A stretch of DNA of 64,000 nt from Acanthochlamys bracteata (lineage: Eukaryota > Streptophyta > Magnoliopsida > Pandanales > Velloziaceae): the NCBI GenBank assembly GCA_019914995.1, contig CM034134.1, forward strand, positions 5,650,463 through 5,714,462. Direction: 5' to 3'. Below, piece after piece: positions 50,889 through 63,281 of the stretch (position 1 is its first letter; every line of letters begins with the position of its first letter). The notes below the pieces were generated by a model. It saw only the letters and a program-made list of their open reading frames with translations. It did no database searches and was not told where the DNA came from. The translations under genes were made by a program, and so were the position numbers.

Positions 50889-52740
50889 CTTAGAACTTGG
50901 TATTTTCTGTTGCTTTTCAGTTTATCAATTTAGCTTATGATCATCAAAACAAATCTTTAAGCTATGACAAAAAGGTACACATGCTGTCTACAATTTTAAT
51001 CTAATAAAAAATTCTTAAATTAAGATTTTTACTACTACTTAGAACAAAATAATTAAAAGCAATATCATACTTCAATAACCATCCTCATAAGATATAATTT
51101 CTGAGTAGCTTAATCAACAAAATCATAGAATATACATTAAGCCTAAATTTTAAGTCAATGTCATCTATAAACTCCGTCAAACGCACCATATTCCAATCAA
51201 CTCACTCCTTGTCTTTAAAAACATGTCCAACATAATTAGAAGACAGTCTGGAATTCAAAGTTCATAAATTTGTTAAAATATTAAAATAAAGAAAGATGTT
51301 TTCTTTTTCTTTATCCTTGCACTTTCAGACAACACTTTGATAAACTGACTATAAAATCTCAACTGTCAATAACAAATAAAACAAAACAATATAAAGAAAA
51401 CACAGAGATCACAATCTACGCCTCGTATTGTATGGTTATGATATCGCACTCGCTACAGACTATAAAATCAAATTTTTTTATACAATGTATTCAGCTACAC
51501 CATCTAAAACAAGAAAGTAATTTTATCAACTCAATCATACACAACACTATTTGATTGAAGAAAGTAGGCTTACTTACAAAAAAATTAGATAAAAACATTC
51601 AATGTGATTATACTTTCAAAAGCCATGCCGGAAAGAGAATTCGACTTTATCTTTGAAAAAAGGATGAAGGACTAACAATTTATATAAAAAACCTTATACA
51701 TAATTGTTTATATTCTAGCTCAAGCCTAATTTCAACATTGTTCTCAATGTTAAAGGATAAAGAGAATAACACTTGAGTTGTAAAAGAGATACAAGACACT
51801 TCCCTAGTTTGCGTGGCTTGTATCTTCTTAACCTTTCTCTTCTATCCATCTTTGATATTATGATAGACATGTTTCGTAAACTTGAGAAGGATCAGCAAAT
51901 TACGTTGTATGACTAAGCATGCTCATAGAAACATATCCCAAATTGTTACGATTCATGTTCAAACGAATCGCAAAACTATTCTAATGCTAGAATCTAAAGA
52001 TAAAACTAGAATAAAATAACTAATCCAATTAATCTTCCATCCTTTTCAATGTATGCAAGCACTCATATTTATAATTAAAACTCATAACCAAAGTTCTAAC
52101 TCTACTACAACTCTACTATGATTAGGAATTCAACTAATCTGGATACTTAATACTAATGTCTTACCATGCAAGGTAGAGTCTTATTTTATGAGAATTTATC
52201 ATTATATAGAATTCTTACTACATAAACAATACTAATTTTGTATTAAAACTCAAACACTTCTAATAAAATTCAAATTTTAAATTCTTCTAGATAAAATACT
52301 AGCCTTCAATAGCTTGATGTCCATGGTGTAACCCAAATACTCAAAATTTTCTCCTTACATAATTTCATCAATAGAAAATGAGTGAACACCTACTAATAAT
52401 TCATGAACCTTCAGCGGAAGTTCTAAGGTGGATTCATCAAATCTAAGTGTCACTTTTCAGTGTTACTTATGTATGTAAATCAAGTTATGATCAATCTAAC
52501 CCTTCCTCTATCTTTTTACACAATGCTAAATGTGATAAGAGAGAATCGTCTACTCTTACATGCGTCTAAAAAACAACCAGAAAAGGTGCTCTATGAAATA
52601 CCAACTTCAATTTGAAAGATAACAGTAAAACAATCCTTCTAACAATGTAGTACCTCCACGACCCTTTAAAATTATTTGGTCTTTGACTACAAAAGGAAAT
52701 GGCAAAGGATAACTATTAGGGAATAGAAAAGAAGAGAGCA
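50889..52740. other. AT-rich non-coding stretch
   Basis: No open frame of note, no element ends and no repeats beyond simple AT-richness were recognised between the orphan hairpin and the copia LTR. Confidence 0.5.
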
Positions 52741-53236
52741 TGAAAACAGGATATGAAGCAAAGCAACTTCTAATAAAATCAAATCAGTCACAAAACATGA
52801 AGATAATAAACACAACTGTGAATAGAAAAGAAGATGACGATTTATGTGGTTCGGTTTACGAAAAAAAACCTACCTCCAGCGCAGAGCAGAGTAGAATTTC
52901 ACTATTAATGTCACATTACGAAGATGGAGCACAAAGCCAATTCTTGTAAAGCTTCAAGAGAAAGATGAAAACCTACTCTCTTAGAGAAAAGGGATGTAAC
53001 AAACAAAATAAAATAAACTAGATGCACTTCTCCCGAGAAACCCCGACGAATGAAAAGGTGGTCAAAATAGCAAAAAATTGAGAATTTATGTTGTTTGTCG
53101 TAAGCTCATTGTTTGGTCGAGATGCATCTATCTTGGTCGAAATGACAAAAGACTTGGTTGAAATTCCAATGCAAATATAACAACCTCTATCTTGAATTTT
53201 GTCTAGAACTCTTCTCTCCATTTGCATCTTTCAACA
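52741..53236 (-). repeat. Probable 3' LTR of the minus-strand copia fossil
   Basis: On the minus strand it runs from TGTTGAAAGATGC (53236) to ...ATATCCTGTTTTCA (52741), thus TG...CA ends and about 496 bp, starting some 60 bp after the last RNase H block. No second LTR is in view to confirm it. Confidence 0.6.
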
Positions 53237-56200
53237 CCATTTAGTTACTGCTAACACCAATCATGTTCAAGCAGAACTTGATACATAGAAGAGCCTTTGT
53301 TAACATATCCGTTGAATTATCTGCGAACCTTTTCCACAACAACAGCACCTTGAGATAGAATTTGACATCTCTAATAAAATAAATTTTGACATTGATGTGT
53401 TTAAACCTATTGTGATGTATATTGTCTCTGGTTAAATGAATAGCGCTCTATCTATCACGATAAACTGCAATAACATCTGAATTTTAAACAAGATCTCCAT
53501 ACAAACCTTGTAGCCAAATAGCTTTCTTAATGGTTTAACTAGCAGCCATATATTTAGCTTTTGTAGTTGATAAAGCAACTATAGGTTGTAAAAAAACTTT
53601 TCCAACTTATAGTAGCACCCAAAAAAAAGAAGACGTACTTTACCCATTAAGGATCTTCTAAGATCAATATCTCGAGATTTATCTAAATCTATCTAACTAA
53701 CAAGTGTGCAATGGTAGTGCACTCCAAACAAGTACTTGATGTACTACGTAGATACCAAAAGATCCATTTAATTGCTTGCCAATATTTATATCCTGAATAC
53801 CATACATCTAATAACAACACACAGTATGTGAAATAGATGAATGCACACCATTACATACATAAGATAACTAATTGCACTAGAATAGGGAATATGAGACGTA
53901 CAACTAAGTTAGTTACCTATGTAAGAATGGTGCGTGAGAGTGCGAGTGCCTGGCCTCTAGCCACGTCGGAACCGCATGAGTTCACTATGGTGGAGCACTA
54001 TCCACCAAATTCGGCAGAAGCTTTAGGTGCTACTGATGGAATATAGTGAGCCCATCTTTCTCCATATGGAAGGGTTGCAGGCAGCTAATAGGTTTGGAAC
54101 ACTTCATATTGAAGCGCTCTAGAAGTTTTCTAACATAACTCTTCTGAGACAAAAATAGCTTTCCAGCTTTGCAATTCGTGAAGATTTACATACCCAAAAG
54201 TCTTTTTGCAGCTCCTAGTTTTATCATCTCAAACTTTTTCATTAAGCTTGTTTTTCATATTCTTAATCTCTGATATGTTCTTTCTAGCAATCAGCATGTC
54301 ATTAACATAAAGAGACATTTAACCGGAAAATCCATCATCAAGCCTCCTAAAATAAATGCAATTATCATATTGATTTCGGGTATAGCCAATATCTACCATA
54401 AAGAAATTAAATTTCTTCAACCACTATTAAAGAGATTGTTTTAAACCATATAAAGACGTTTTCAATAAGCAAATGTGGTCTTCTTTCCTTTCAAATACAA
54501 AACTACATATTGATGCATATAGATTAGCTCTTCTAATTCGCCATGCAAGAATTAGAAATAGATAGTAACAAATGCATAGAAATATGCAGCACAACAAATG
54601 AGAAAATGTCATTAAAATCAACACCTAACTTATAAGAGTAGTCTTTAACGACTAGCCATATCTTATATCAGGCATTTTTAATTTTTGAAGTATCCTTCTG
54701 TTTTCTTGTAAACTCATTTGCAATCAATACTTTTTTTCCTTTTGGTGGCTTTACCAAAACCCAAGTTTCATTTTATGCAAGACTCGATCTATTCATTCAT
54801 TGCTACGAGCCATTTTTTTGATTCAGCACAACAGATAGCTTCCTTGTAGGAAGTTGGTATAAATTTGAAATGGTCTCAGCATAGATAAAGCACAAGCAAC
54901 AAGATCTGATAACCATATCTTTCGTATGGTTTAATTATTGCCTTTTTCTATATCTATTGCAGTACTATATGGGAATGCTGGAGGTCGAGATTGAGTAGAT
55001 GAGTCTTCTACTTTATCAACAGGCATACCAACTGAAGAAGATTGAGCTGACATAGTAGAAGGCAACCTATGGAAAAGAATTAAGCGATATAGCAGGAGGC
55101 AACATATGGGAAAGAGTTGAGCTGCTAGCCTCCAAAGTGAGCTTAGCAGCACATAACTCATTTTCTATGTTTTAAGAAACTATTGGTTCCTTCTTCTGCT
55201 GAAGCAAAGAAAATTCATCAAAGGTCATATCACGGATTATGAAGATCTCAGGTGACTTTGGCTCAGTAGACTATAATTTGAAAGCTTTCCACCTAAAGCA
55301 AAACTAAGAAAAAGACACTCCTTGGCCTCCAATGTTCCTTCATTGGCATGCATATGTGTAGGACATCCAAAGATTTTAATGTTGAAGTAGTTTGCATGAG
55401 CACAAAATCATACTTTTTCTAGAGTTCTACATTCAATGTTATACGTGGACAATAGTTCACCAAGTAACATGCAGTGTTAACTGATTCTATGCAGAACTCC
55501 TTGCCTATGCGTAATGATAGTATTGAATGTGCTTTTTGAAGAAGAATTGTTAATACATTCGCTATCACCATTTTGTTGTGTTTGATAAGGGATTGCATCA
55601 TGTCTCGCTATGTCTTGATTCAATCATAACGTATTAAGTTCTCCACTGCAAAACTCAAGACTATCATCTTCTCTGAATATCTTGATATGTCCCCTATTTG
55701 CTTTTCAATCAAACAGTTAACCTTCTAGAAAGTTTCAAATATTTCATTCTTTTGTTTCAGAAGATACCCGAATATTTCTTTAGAAGTCATCAAAAAATAT
55801 CAAAATATATCGAGAACCACCTTTAGTAGCAACATGGTAGGGACACAAAAACGTCTGAAAGAATGTAATCCAATGTGTCTTTTGTTCGATGAACTACTAT
55901 GCTGAAAGCAACCTTTTTTGCTTGCCAAAGGACAATGTTTTCAAAAATCTACATTTTCAAATTTCTGATTGCACAACAAATCTCTTTTGATCAAAATTTT
56001 AGCCCTCTTTGAGTCATATGACCCATTCTCATGACATAGTTTAGTGATATCGGCTTTAGAGAGAGATGATGAAGCAATAACTGTTGAACAGGTGAAAGTG
56101 CTGCCATCCAAGACAATAAGGTGCCAATTTTCTTTTTTCATAATTTCTTTTTTCAGAATTTCTTAGCAATGCTTCATATTTCTTCCTTCAGATGAAATTT

Positions 56201-56400
56201 CCATTGGCTAGAAATAAGAGTGCCAAAGAGATAAAATTTCTTTTCAAGTCACGTACATATCTAACATTGATCGAAATTCTCACAACTCCATCACGCGTTT
56301 TGTTTAGAATTGTTCGTTTCCCAACGGCCTTTTGGAAAAGAAATCCGATTAGAACACAAATGATAGGAACAACCTGAATCCAAACCATTTATCCTTACAT
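52741..56400 (-). mobile_element. Ty1/copia fossil, minus strand
   Basis: Read right to left: protease-side block (VVPIICVL and GVVRISINVRYVRDLKRNFISL, about 56200-56390), pre-integrase block (KILIKRDLLCNQKFENVDF, about 55945-56005), integrase (decayed, 54900-55900), reverse transcriptase (FVFERKEDHICLLKTSLYGLKQSL, near 54430-54500), and the RNase H end (RAIHLTRDNIHHNRFKHINV, near 53390-53450, then DMLTKALL near 53300). A probable 3' LTR follows. The order is that of copia. The 5' LTR was not found; the gypsy fossil begins to the right. Many breaks; old. Confidence 0.85.
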
Positions 56401-57516
56401 TTAGATCTAAGATCATTAACAACAGAAGGTTTATACTACTACTCAAGAACAAGATACCTCAATGATGTGTGTAAGTATTTGTATTCCGAATTATTTTACA
56501 TTTGAGTTTTGCATATGCTTCAATAATTTCAAAGTTGGGAAGTTAGTGATGAACATCTTGTAAATTAATTACTAGAAGGTCGTTAGTGCATTGCTTAATC
56601 CAAAGGGCATGACAACGAACTCGTAGTGCCATTGTGTCTTTTGAAGCTAGTATTGTGGATGCCGTCCTCCTTAACACATTTGGCTACAGCGTTGAGATCA
56701 AATTTGTAGAAGATGCATGCGCCATTGAGCTCACTCAACAGCTCGTCCATGACTAGAATTGGGAATTTATCCTCTATGGTAATGTAGTTGAGGGCTAGTA
56801 CTCAACATAGAAGATCTAGGATCCATCTTTTTTCTTAAACAATAATACCAACAAGGAAAGTTGAGTAGCTACAATGGATAATACCTTAAAGGTACATGTC
56901 CTTCACCAGTATCTCAATTCTTGGCCTTACATTGGCTAGCAGTGCATCTAAAATAGAGCAATGCCATGATCATGTCAGCACTTCAGATATAGGCCAATAA
57001 TTGGGCGAAAGACGAAGATATTCTGATCAGGAAGCTACTCGAGGTCTATGGGGACCACGCATTCTACAATTGCCCATTAGTTGAAGGGAAAATAGTGTAT
57101 TGCTATGTCATTCACGATACACCACCCACTCCTTGCCATAGAGACAAAGTTGCGGCCTAGTAAAGAGAACCTCATGTGATATCGCTAATTGCAAATGACG
57201 TTTCCAAAGCTCTCAATTGGATGCATGCGACTAGATCTATGCTACTAAGAGGAAATGGGTAGGCATCAATACCCAAGCCAGCTCCCTTCAGTATCAGAGG
57301 AATGTGTTCGTAGGTTACTTCGATGGAATGTGGCCTAGAGTTTGCTAATTCAACCTTGAATGATCGAACTATTGTTTAAGACGGTATAGGTACTTGGTGA
57401 GAGCGCTCCATAAAGAAGTTGTGCATGCATCTCAAATCGAATAGTATAAAGACATGTCATTTGATATGCCCAACCGATCGATTGTTGGGGGCTAACTAGG
57501 ACATGCCTCAGAGTAA

Positions 57517-57767
57517 GGGTGCGTTTAGCAAAGTGTTTCAGAAAAGCAGATTTTCAATTTTCATTTTATATTTTTCAATACATATGTTATAAGTATTTAG
57601 AGAATTTATTTAAAATTTTAGAAAATATAAAAAAATTCTACGAAGTAAGATCTTTTTTAGCTTATTTTTATTTTTTAAGTAAATAAAGTAGAGCTCGTCC
57701 TTCAAAAAGAATAAAAATATTCTTCATTTTAAAAAAGCTCCATTTCAAAAGCACTCTCAAACGCCTC
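57517..57767. mobile_element. Tourist-like MITE inside the gypsy fossil
   Basis: 251-bp element with TAA target copies at 57514-57516 and 57768-57770 and inverted ends GGGTGCGTTTAGC and the complement of CTCTCAAACGCCTC. The interior (AAGATCTTTTTTAGC, TTATTTTTATTTTTT, AGAGCTCGTCC) matches the intron 1 copy at 25767 read on the opposite strand, so they are one family. Confidence 0.85.
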
Positions 57768-59012
57768 TAAGGGGAAGGGTGGTATGCTCAACGAAGGAGT
57801 CCTCAAAGATGATTGCGAGGAGCACCTTATCCGGTACATATGTCTCATGCTTACAATCGATTACAGTTGGTTACTGCTCTTATGGCCATGTTCCCACTTA
57901 GTGTCGCAATAAAAGTATATGCCTTTAGCGAATTGGAGATTGATGCTGCAACGAGAGGCCATTAAGGTGTTGTCGAGGTCTGATAGGCTACGTAGAGGTA
58001 GGATCTAGCTTGTAGGATTGCTTTGAAATAAATCATGGGAAGAAGTTGCAAATGCATAAGGCATACGAAAGTCCTCCGTAAAATTGACCTGTCAAATTTC
58101 CTCAATTGCATAAGGCATCTGTGTTCGCAAGTCTTCGAAGGCCGTCTAAGATTTGCGTGTTTTTGTCTGAGTCAGCTATTGTAGAGAAATTTTCTGATTT
58201 GTAATGAACCATTGGTCCAAAAGTCGAAGAACCGTGTCTAAAAGCTCATCCTAAGTGTGTTAATTGTTAGCTACGTTCATAATTTTGGTACTAGTAGAAA
58301 CCCAATCCTTAGTTAAGTTCGAAAGCATCTGAAGCATTTCTATGAAGAGTATGCCACTGATGCCGACTAATCCACCAAAGGAGAGAAACTTGTATTTGTC
58401 CCTAAGCATATGTGTATACAACTCTGTTGATATTAACATACGAGAGTTCGTTCGGAGGCAAAAGGCTCAAGCCGAGACAGGAGGGGGAAAAATATAGTAA
58501 GAAAATGGTTGGGGTAAAGGATAAGGCTGGTTTGTTAAAAGCAAGGAGAAGCGTGTTGGAAGTAGCGATAAAGCCAATTTGGTAATGCCCTTTGTTGTGT
58601 ATGCTAAAACCACATGGACAACAAACAGCTTCTAGAGCTAGCTTGACGAGACAGCAGCTGTAGGAGGAGTAAGCAGCAAAGCCTGCTCTACTTCTTGGGG
58701 CTGCGGGCCCAAGGAGTCCTTTAGTGAAAATCTCAAGGTAAGCTAGAGAAGGCAGCGGTTGCAAAACAGTCGAACAAGACAAGAATGTGTCCCCCTGCAT
58801 GCTCAAGACAAAGATGTCATGGCATAGGCACACGAGTTGGGTTGCAGGGAGCATTATGGCGTTTGGCTACAACGTTATTGAGTTGCTACTACAAGCTAAA
58901 GTCTCACGGAGCCTGACTAGGTAACAAAGTGTAGTTAGCATTTTTCAGCATTGATTAAAATTGGAGGGTTTGGTGATTCCAGCACAACAAAGGCAAAATT
59001 CTTTACAAAATT

Positions 59013-59030
59013 GACTGCTCTGATCCCAAT
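59013..59030 (-). other. Primer binding site of the gypsy fossil
   Basis: On the minus strand ATTGGGATCAGAGCAGTC follows directly after the LTR end. TTGGGATCAGAGC differs at two positions from the TGGTATCAGAGC used by plant elements primed by initiator Met-tRNA. Confidence 0.75.
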
Positions 59031-59396
59031 TGTTGCGTCACTACTAAGCAAAACTAGAAAACTAGAAGAAAGCTGGAAACAAGAAATATTCCTGATAGAT
59101 TCTTGAATATGCATGGTGTAGTTATAAACATCACTGGTGTTCTACTGTCTATTATCGATAGATTCTTGAATATGCATGGATGTAGTTATAAACATCACTG
59201 GTGTTCTACTGTCTATTATAGTTACTACCTTACTGGAATGCTTCTCTAAAATAAAAAAGCCCAAATAGTTTGGTAATATGAGCTTATCCATTCTATTTTG
59301 ATCAAGTGTCATTGTAACTGTTCCAAGACGCAACCGAGTCAAGTTGGCTCAGTTACCTTGGCATAGTTGATGTGCATAATAGTGTGGATGCTAACA
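59031..59396 (-). repeat. 5' LTR of the minus-strand gypsy fossil
   Basis: 366 bp, minus strand, from TGTTAGCATCCACACTATTA to ...AGTGACGCAACA, with the primer site adjacent. Inside, a 63-bp unit (59094-59156) is repeated directly (59157-59220) with only two or so differences. Confidence 0.75.
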
Positions 59397-60544
59397 ATAG
59401 GTGGCTTGAGTCTCATTGTCCTGTTGAAGCGGACCACAAGAGACGGATAAGTTCTTGATTGCATTGGCTAGAACTAAGCTAAAGAGAGTGCCTATCCAGT
59501 GCACTGGGTACTGCCCAGACACCAGAAGCCTAGCACGGGGGCATCCACGATGCTCGATTGCGTTTCAGCAAATGCATCCGAGGCAAGTCCTATGCCCTGC
59601 CTTTGTTTGTTTCCATGCATGCAGTTTCCTAGATGGTATAGTAGCATTCCTATGAAAATAACCATTTATTTTTGTTACTCTAAAAATGGTAGTGACCAAA
59701 GCCCAATGTTAATGGATACAAGTTCTTTTGGTGCTCAATGATGTAACATTAATAATAAAAATAACTCCCCTTTTCTAATTATCACCAAAACTTGTATACA
59801 GGTCAAATACGTTGTTTGAAGAATGTATTTTGTCCTAGGAAGAATTATTTTGTTGATGGGAGACTACACATTATCGACAGAGGAAACAAGCTCAGCTAAT
59901 TTAGCATTAGTAATAAGCAATAAGCTCACCCTTGACTAGCTATCACCAAAACGCCTACGCAGGTCATATACATTCATCGAAGAATGTGTTGTCCAAGGAA
60001 GAATTATTTTGTTGATGGAAGACAGACACATTCTCGACAGAAATATTCAGTACTAGCGAACTTCAATATTTAAAGCAATAACCGCACATTTGAAATGAGC
60101 ATGCCAATTCAGGTTAACGCTTAAAATATCGAAAGAGTACACAAAATCAACGTTCTACATGCCAATGTGTATAAGAAGAGCACTCAGCTCTATCATGAAA
60201 AGAATTGATGCCCGGGAACCTCTTTTAAAGAAATATTTTGCAAGAATAGCTTCTGCAGGCCAATGCTGCACACAGTATCCTAAAGCAACAAAATCAGTCT
60301 ATCATCTTTGATGTAGAAAGCAGTTGAACTAGGTGATTAACCATGCAACACGAAAGCTGCATAAAATTTTCGGCACCATAGCATCACTATGCTAGCACAG
60401 AACATATTTATAACATACTTAGAAATTACCTACTATTGCAGCAAAACTTCTACCTTAACTTAATCTAAAGGAAGAGAGCATGCAATCACTTGTTAACAGA
60501 AAGCCTCAATAATGTACCAATAGTTTAGGAAGGAATCCTGGATC
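59397..60544. other. Intergenic; 3' flank of THO5
   Basis: No gene is recognised. The left part (59450-59640) is GC-richer with two short frames that look non-coding. A direct duplication of about 120 bp lies at about 59766-59885 and 59928-60043; both copies share ATCACCAAAAC, GGAAGAATTATTTTGTTGAT and CGACAGA. The right part probably includes the THO5 3' untranslated region. Confidence 0.5.
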
Positions 60545-63281
60545 TTAGCACATCCCTTTCCAAGAAATTATCTTTCTACGGTCCCTTCCTCTGAATGACC
60601 TAACGAGTATAGTTCCCTTGACTGGCTTGCACAATCCAATGTCAAATACTGAAGTACTTCTCCTCTTCGCAAGCATATCAAATTGAAAATCAAAGATCAT
60701 AGCCAGGCAGCACACTTGATGAGCAAAAACGTCACTTTCATAGGTAGCAGGAATCATCTTGACGATATGAAGATTGACCTGAAACAAAAACAATAAAAAC
60801 ATAAAGAAATCTGACGGTATAAACATGTATGACCTATGCTTCGCTTCCAATCAGTCGGCACAGACCTCTGCTTCCATGGCACGGAGCTCGTTATGCCACT
60901 CAAAGCAATCCGTTATCCCTGCAATAGATATGCGTAACATATAAAGAGGAGGCCTAAGGGGATATTCCATACTAATTTTGACCTGCCAAAGAGATTAAAG
61001 AAAAAAAGAGAGAGTTCAGTTACCCAAACTAAATAGGCAGAGGAAAATAAAAATATATAAAGGGTCGGCTAGAGTGCCCAAATCCCGCTATATTTACCTT
61101 GGCCTCCAATTTGACTAGTTGGCCCTGTTGATTTATCCTACTCAACGTTAGGTTATACTCTCTTAATGCCTGGTCTTTCCAAGCTTTATCATCCAGAAGC
61201 CCAACATTTTCAGTCTCTACATCAGCTTTATCATGCTCCTCCACATCACTGTCACTATCCAATGTTAGTTCAGGATTATCCTCTTCTCTAAAACTGTACT
61301 GAAACTTGAGCTTCTTTGGAGGAGTAACACTCTTTGAAAGCATTGCCAGAGTTCTGGATTGTTCATGAGCAGTTGCATCATCAGGGGTAGCGATCTTAGA
61401 ATCCTCTGGTGGAACAGAACTTGGTTGTCCAACCAAAAGCTCTCCATCTTCCCTTGCACTCTCCACCTCCCATGAGGTCACAGATCTTCTCTCCATATCA
61501 AGTTTCACAGAGTTGGCAATTTGCTCTCCAACAATACCAGAGTTAGAGTCACTAACATTCTCCTCCCTTGACCAATTTCTCAGAGTGCATAAAGGAGTAT
61601 GTGATGCCCAAGGGACATTCCTATAGATCAGAGACGGCCACTTGAGCTTAGTCAAAGAATCAAGCTGCTCCCTGTAAGCCAACAAAAGATTCCAATATCT
61701 TTTCAAGACAAACTACCATCAATGTCTTGAACGGAACATAAAGAAGGGCCACAGGTAAATCAGTAACATTTTAATTGAAACAAAAACAGAGACAGAAACA
61801 GCAATCATGAAACCTAGGGAAAAAGCATAGACAAGATACAGGAACATGGGATATCAGTTCTTTAATTCTGTCTTCACATTTTTTTTTCCAATGTGCAGAT
61901 GAAGTTTACGGTCAGATAAGTTTTAGAAACTCTGCCACAGCTATGATATCCTGATAGAGTAGGAAGGTATGTAGCAAGAGAAGGTAAAGCCCAAAATAAT
62001 GATCATGGAATAGTTGTACATACTTGCAACTGTTCATGCAACTAATTAGCTTTTTAGATTATGTCAAACAGAGCAGTGACTCACGCAAGAGCAATTTGAG
62101 CCTTCTTCCTATGGCGAATCCTTTGCAAAATGGTTTGTGCACGATTCTGTTGACCGTAAACAGAAAGCCCAGAATATATCTCAGCTTCTTTTGATCCTCC
62201 ATTTGAAGTGATATTTGACATATATGAAGGGGGCAGCTCCGCCAAGATGTCCATCCCAGCTAAATGCTGTGCCCATCTGTATGGGCGCAAAGTTTTTCTC
62301 TCACTAATGACCATCCAGTCACCACTTAAAAGTTTAGCTATCTGCATAACATAATAACTGAATACATGAATAAAATTCATTTGAGAGACATAACATCGAA
62401 GAAGTTCTATTCCTAATAGCACTCCATCCACCAACAATGGCGAGTAAGTCATAAGCTAGTGTAGAATCTTTGGCAGGATTTGATATCCTCAAATATTTCA
62501 GTAAAAGCCATAGGACATTAGCTGCATCAAAGTGAGATTTTATATTAATCATAAAGTTCATCAACGATACATGATGACACTTGCCAATTTGGCCCAATTC
62601 CTTTCCGAGAAATGTTTACAACCATCTTTTCATGCCACTACAAAACCTTTGACTAGATATAGCTGGCAAGTATCCTTTCTCTAAAATCATGGGAGCGAAG
62701 ATTCAATTGAGACAAATATTAATTATATGGCCATTTAGAATTGCTATAATGAACTCTCTTTATAAACTATGTCTCAGTTTGTATTTACTGGCATAACTTT
62801 GAAGGGCAATACATAACAGAATGCTGGAGCTAAAATAGCTGTACAAAATACTTCTGGTCAGATTCTCAGGTATAATACTCAAATTCCATGACGAGACAAG
62901 AGTTATTATCCTTATTAACATATGGATCTTGGTTAAATTATACCTGGTGAGGAAGGTCCATTCCAGTGTCATCAGGAAACAAGTTACACAAAATGTCATC
63001 ATCAAATCCTTCAGCTACACCCTCAAGTCCGACACATACAACATGCAGCTTCACCAAATACTCGAACCTCAAAGTGAGAATCTTTGATGCTTTGGTTCCC
63101 TCGTCTTCGTCATCATATATATAAAGAATGATCCTGAGTGGGTGAGATTGGTATATTCCTGCTTGGTCGACATTGTCCTTGGAGACACACTTCTTTGACC
63201 TCTTTCTTCTTCTTTGGGTGTCCTCTTCGTCAACAGGTAAATCATCTTCCAACCTAATGTTTTCTATAGTAGTTGAAGTGC
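60545..63281 (-). CDS. THO5: THO complex subunit 5, C-terminal five exons (partial)
   Basis: THO5 is a nuclear subunit of the THO/TREX complex, which packages nascent mRNA for export and in plants also affects small-RNA pathways. Exons in coding order: 62944-63281, 62085-62341, 61098-61671, 60866-60982, 60545-60778. They total 1520 bp, or 505 residues plus stop, with matching phases and GT-AG borders. Diagnostic blocks: AGIYQSHPLRIILYIYDDED, CNLFPDD, RPYRWAQHLAGMDIL, RIRHRKKAQIALAEQLDSLT, KLKWPS and VPWASHTPLC, SAREDGELL, MEYPLRPPLYMLRI and CFEWHNELRAMEAE, and the terminus SFRGRDRRKIISWKGMC. All match Arabidopsis THO5 (At5g42920) as I remember it. The first part of the gene (roughly 300 residues) lies beyond the right edge. 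The donor of the fourth exon (GAG|GTCTGT) is weak. An open frame inside the 62342-62943 intron is not conserved and is left out. Confidence 0.93.

Larger units (their letters stand above)
56570..59396 (-). mobile_element. Ty3/gypsy fossil, minus strand, 5' half
   Basis: Read right to left: 5' LTR (59031-59396), primer binding site, a gag-like region (about 57780-58960, poorly readable), protease-side block (VELANSRPHSIEV and GIDAYPFPLSSIDLV, about 57240-57350), and the start of reverse transcriptase (MDELLSELNGACIF..., HYEFVVMPFGLSNA, about 56580-56760). The rest of pol and the 3' LTR are missing where the copia fossil lies. A Tourist-like MITE interrupts it at 57517. The DAYPFPL block links it to the gypsy lineage at the left end of the window. 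Broken, with many breaks. Confidence 0.8.

Noticed and set aside
58402-58854. A 150-codon minus-strand frame as a host gene
   Set aside because: It lies between the primer binding site and the protease region of the gypsy fossil and matches no host family, so it is treated as part of that fossil.
62334-62597. An 87-codon frame as an extra THO5 exon
   Set aside because: The flanking exons join directly in phase (PHQ to IAKLLSGDW), as in the family, and this frame has no family resemblance.
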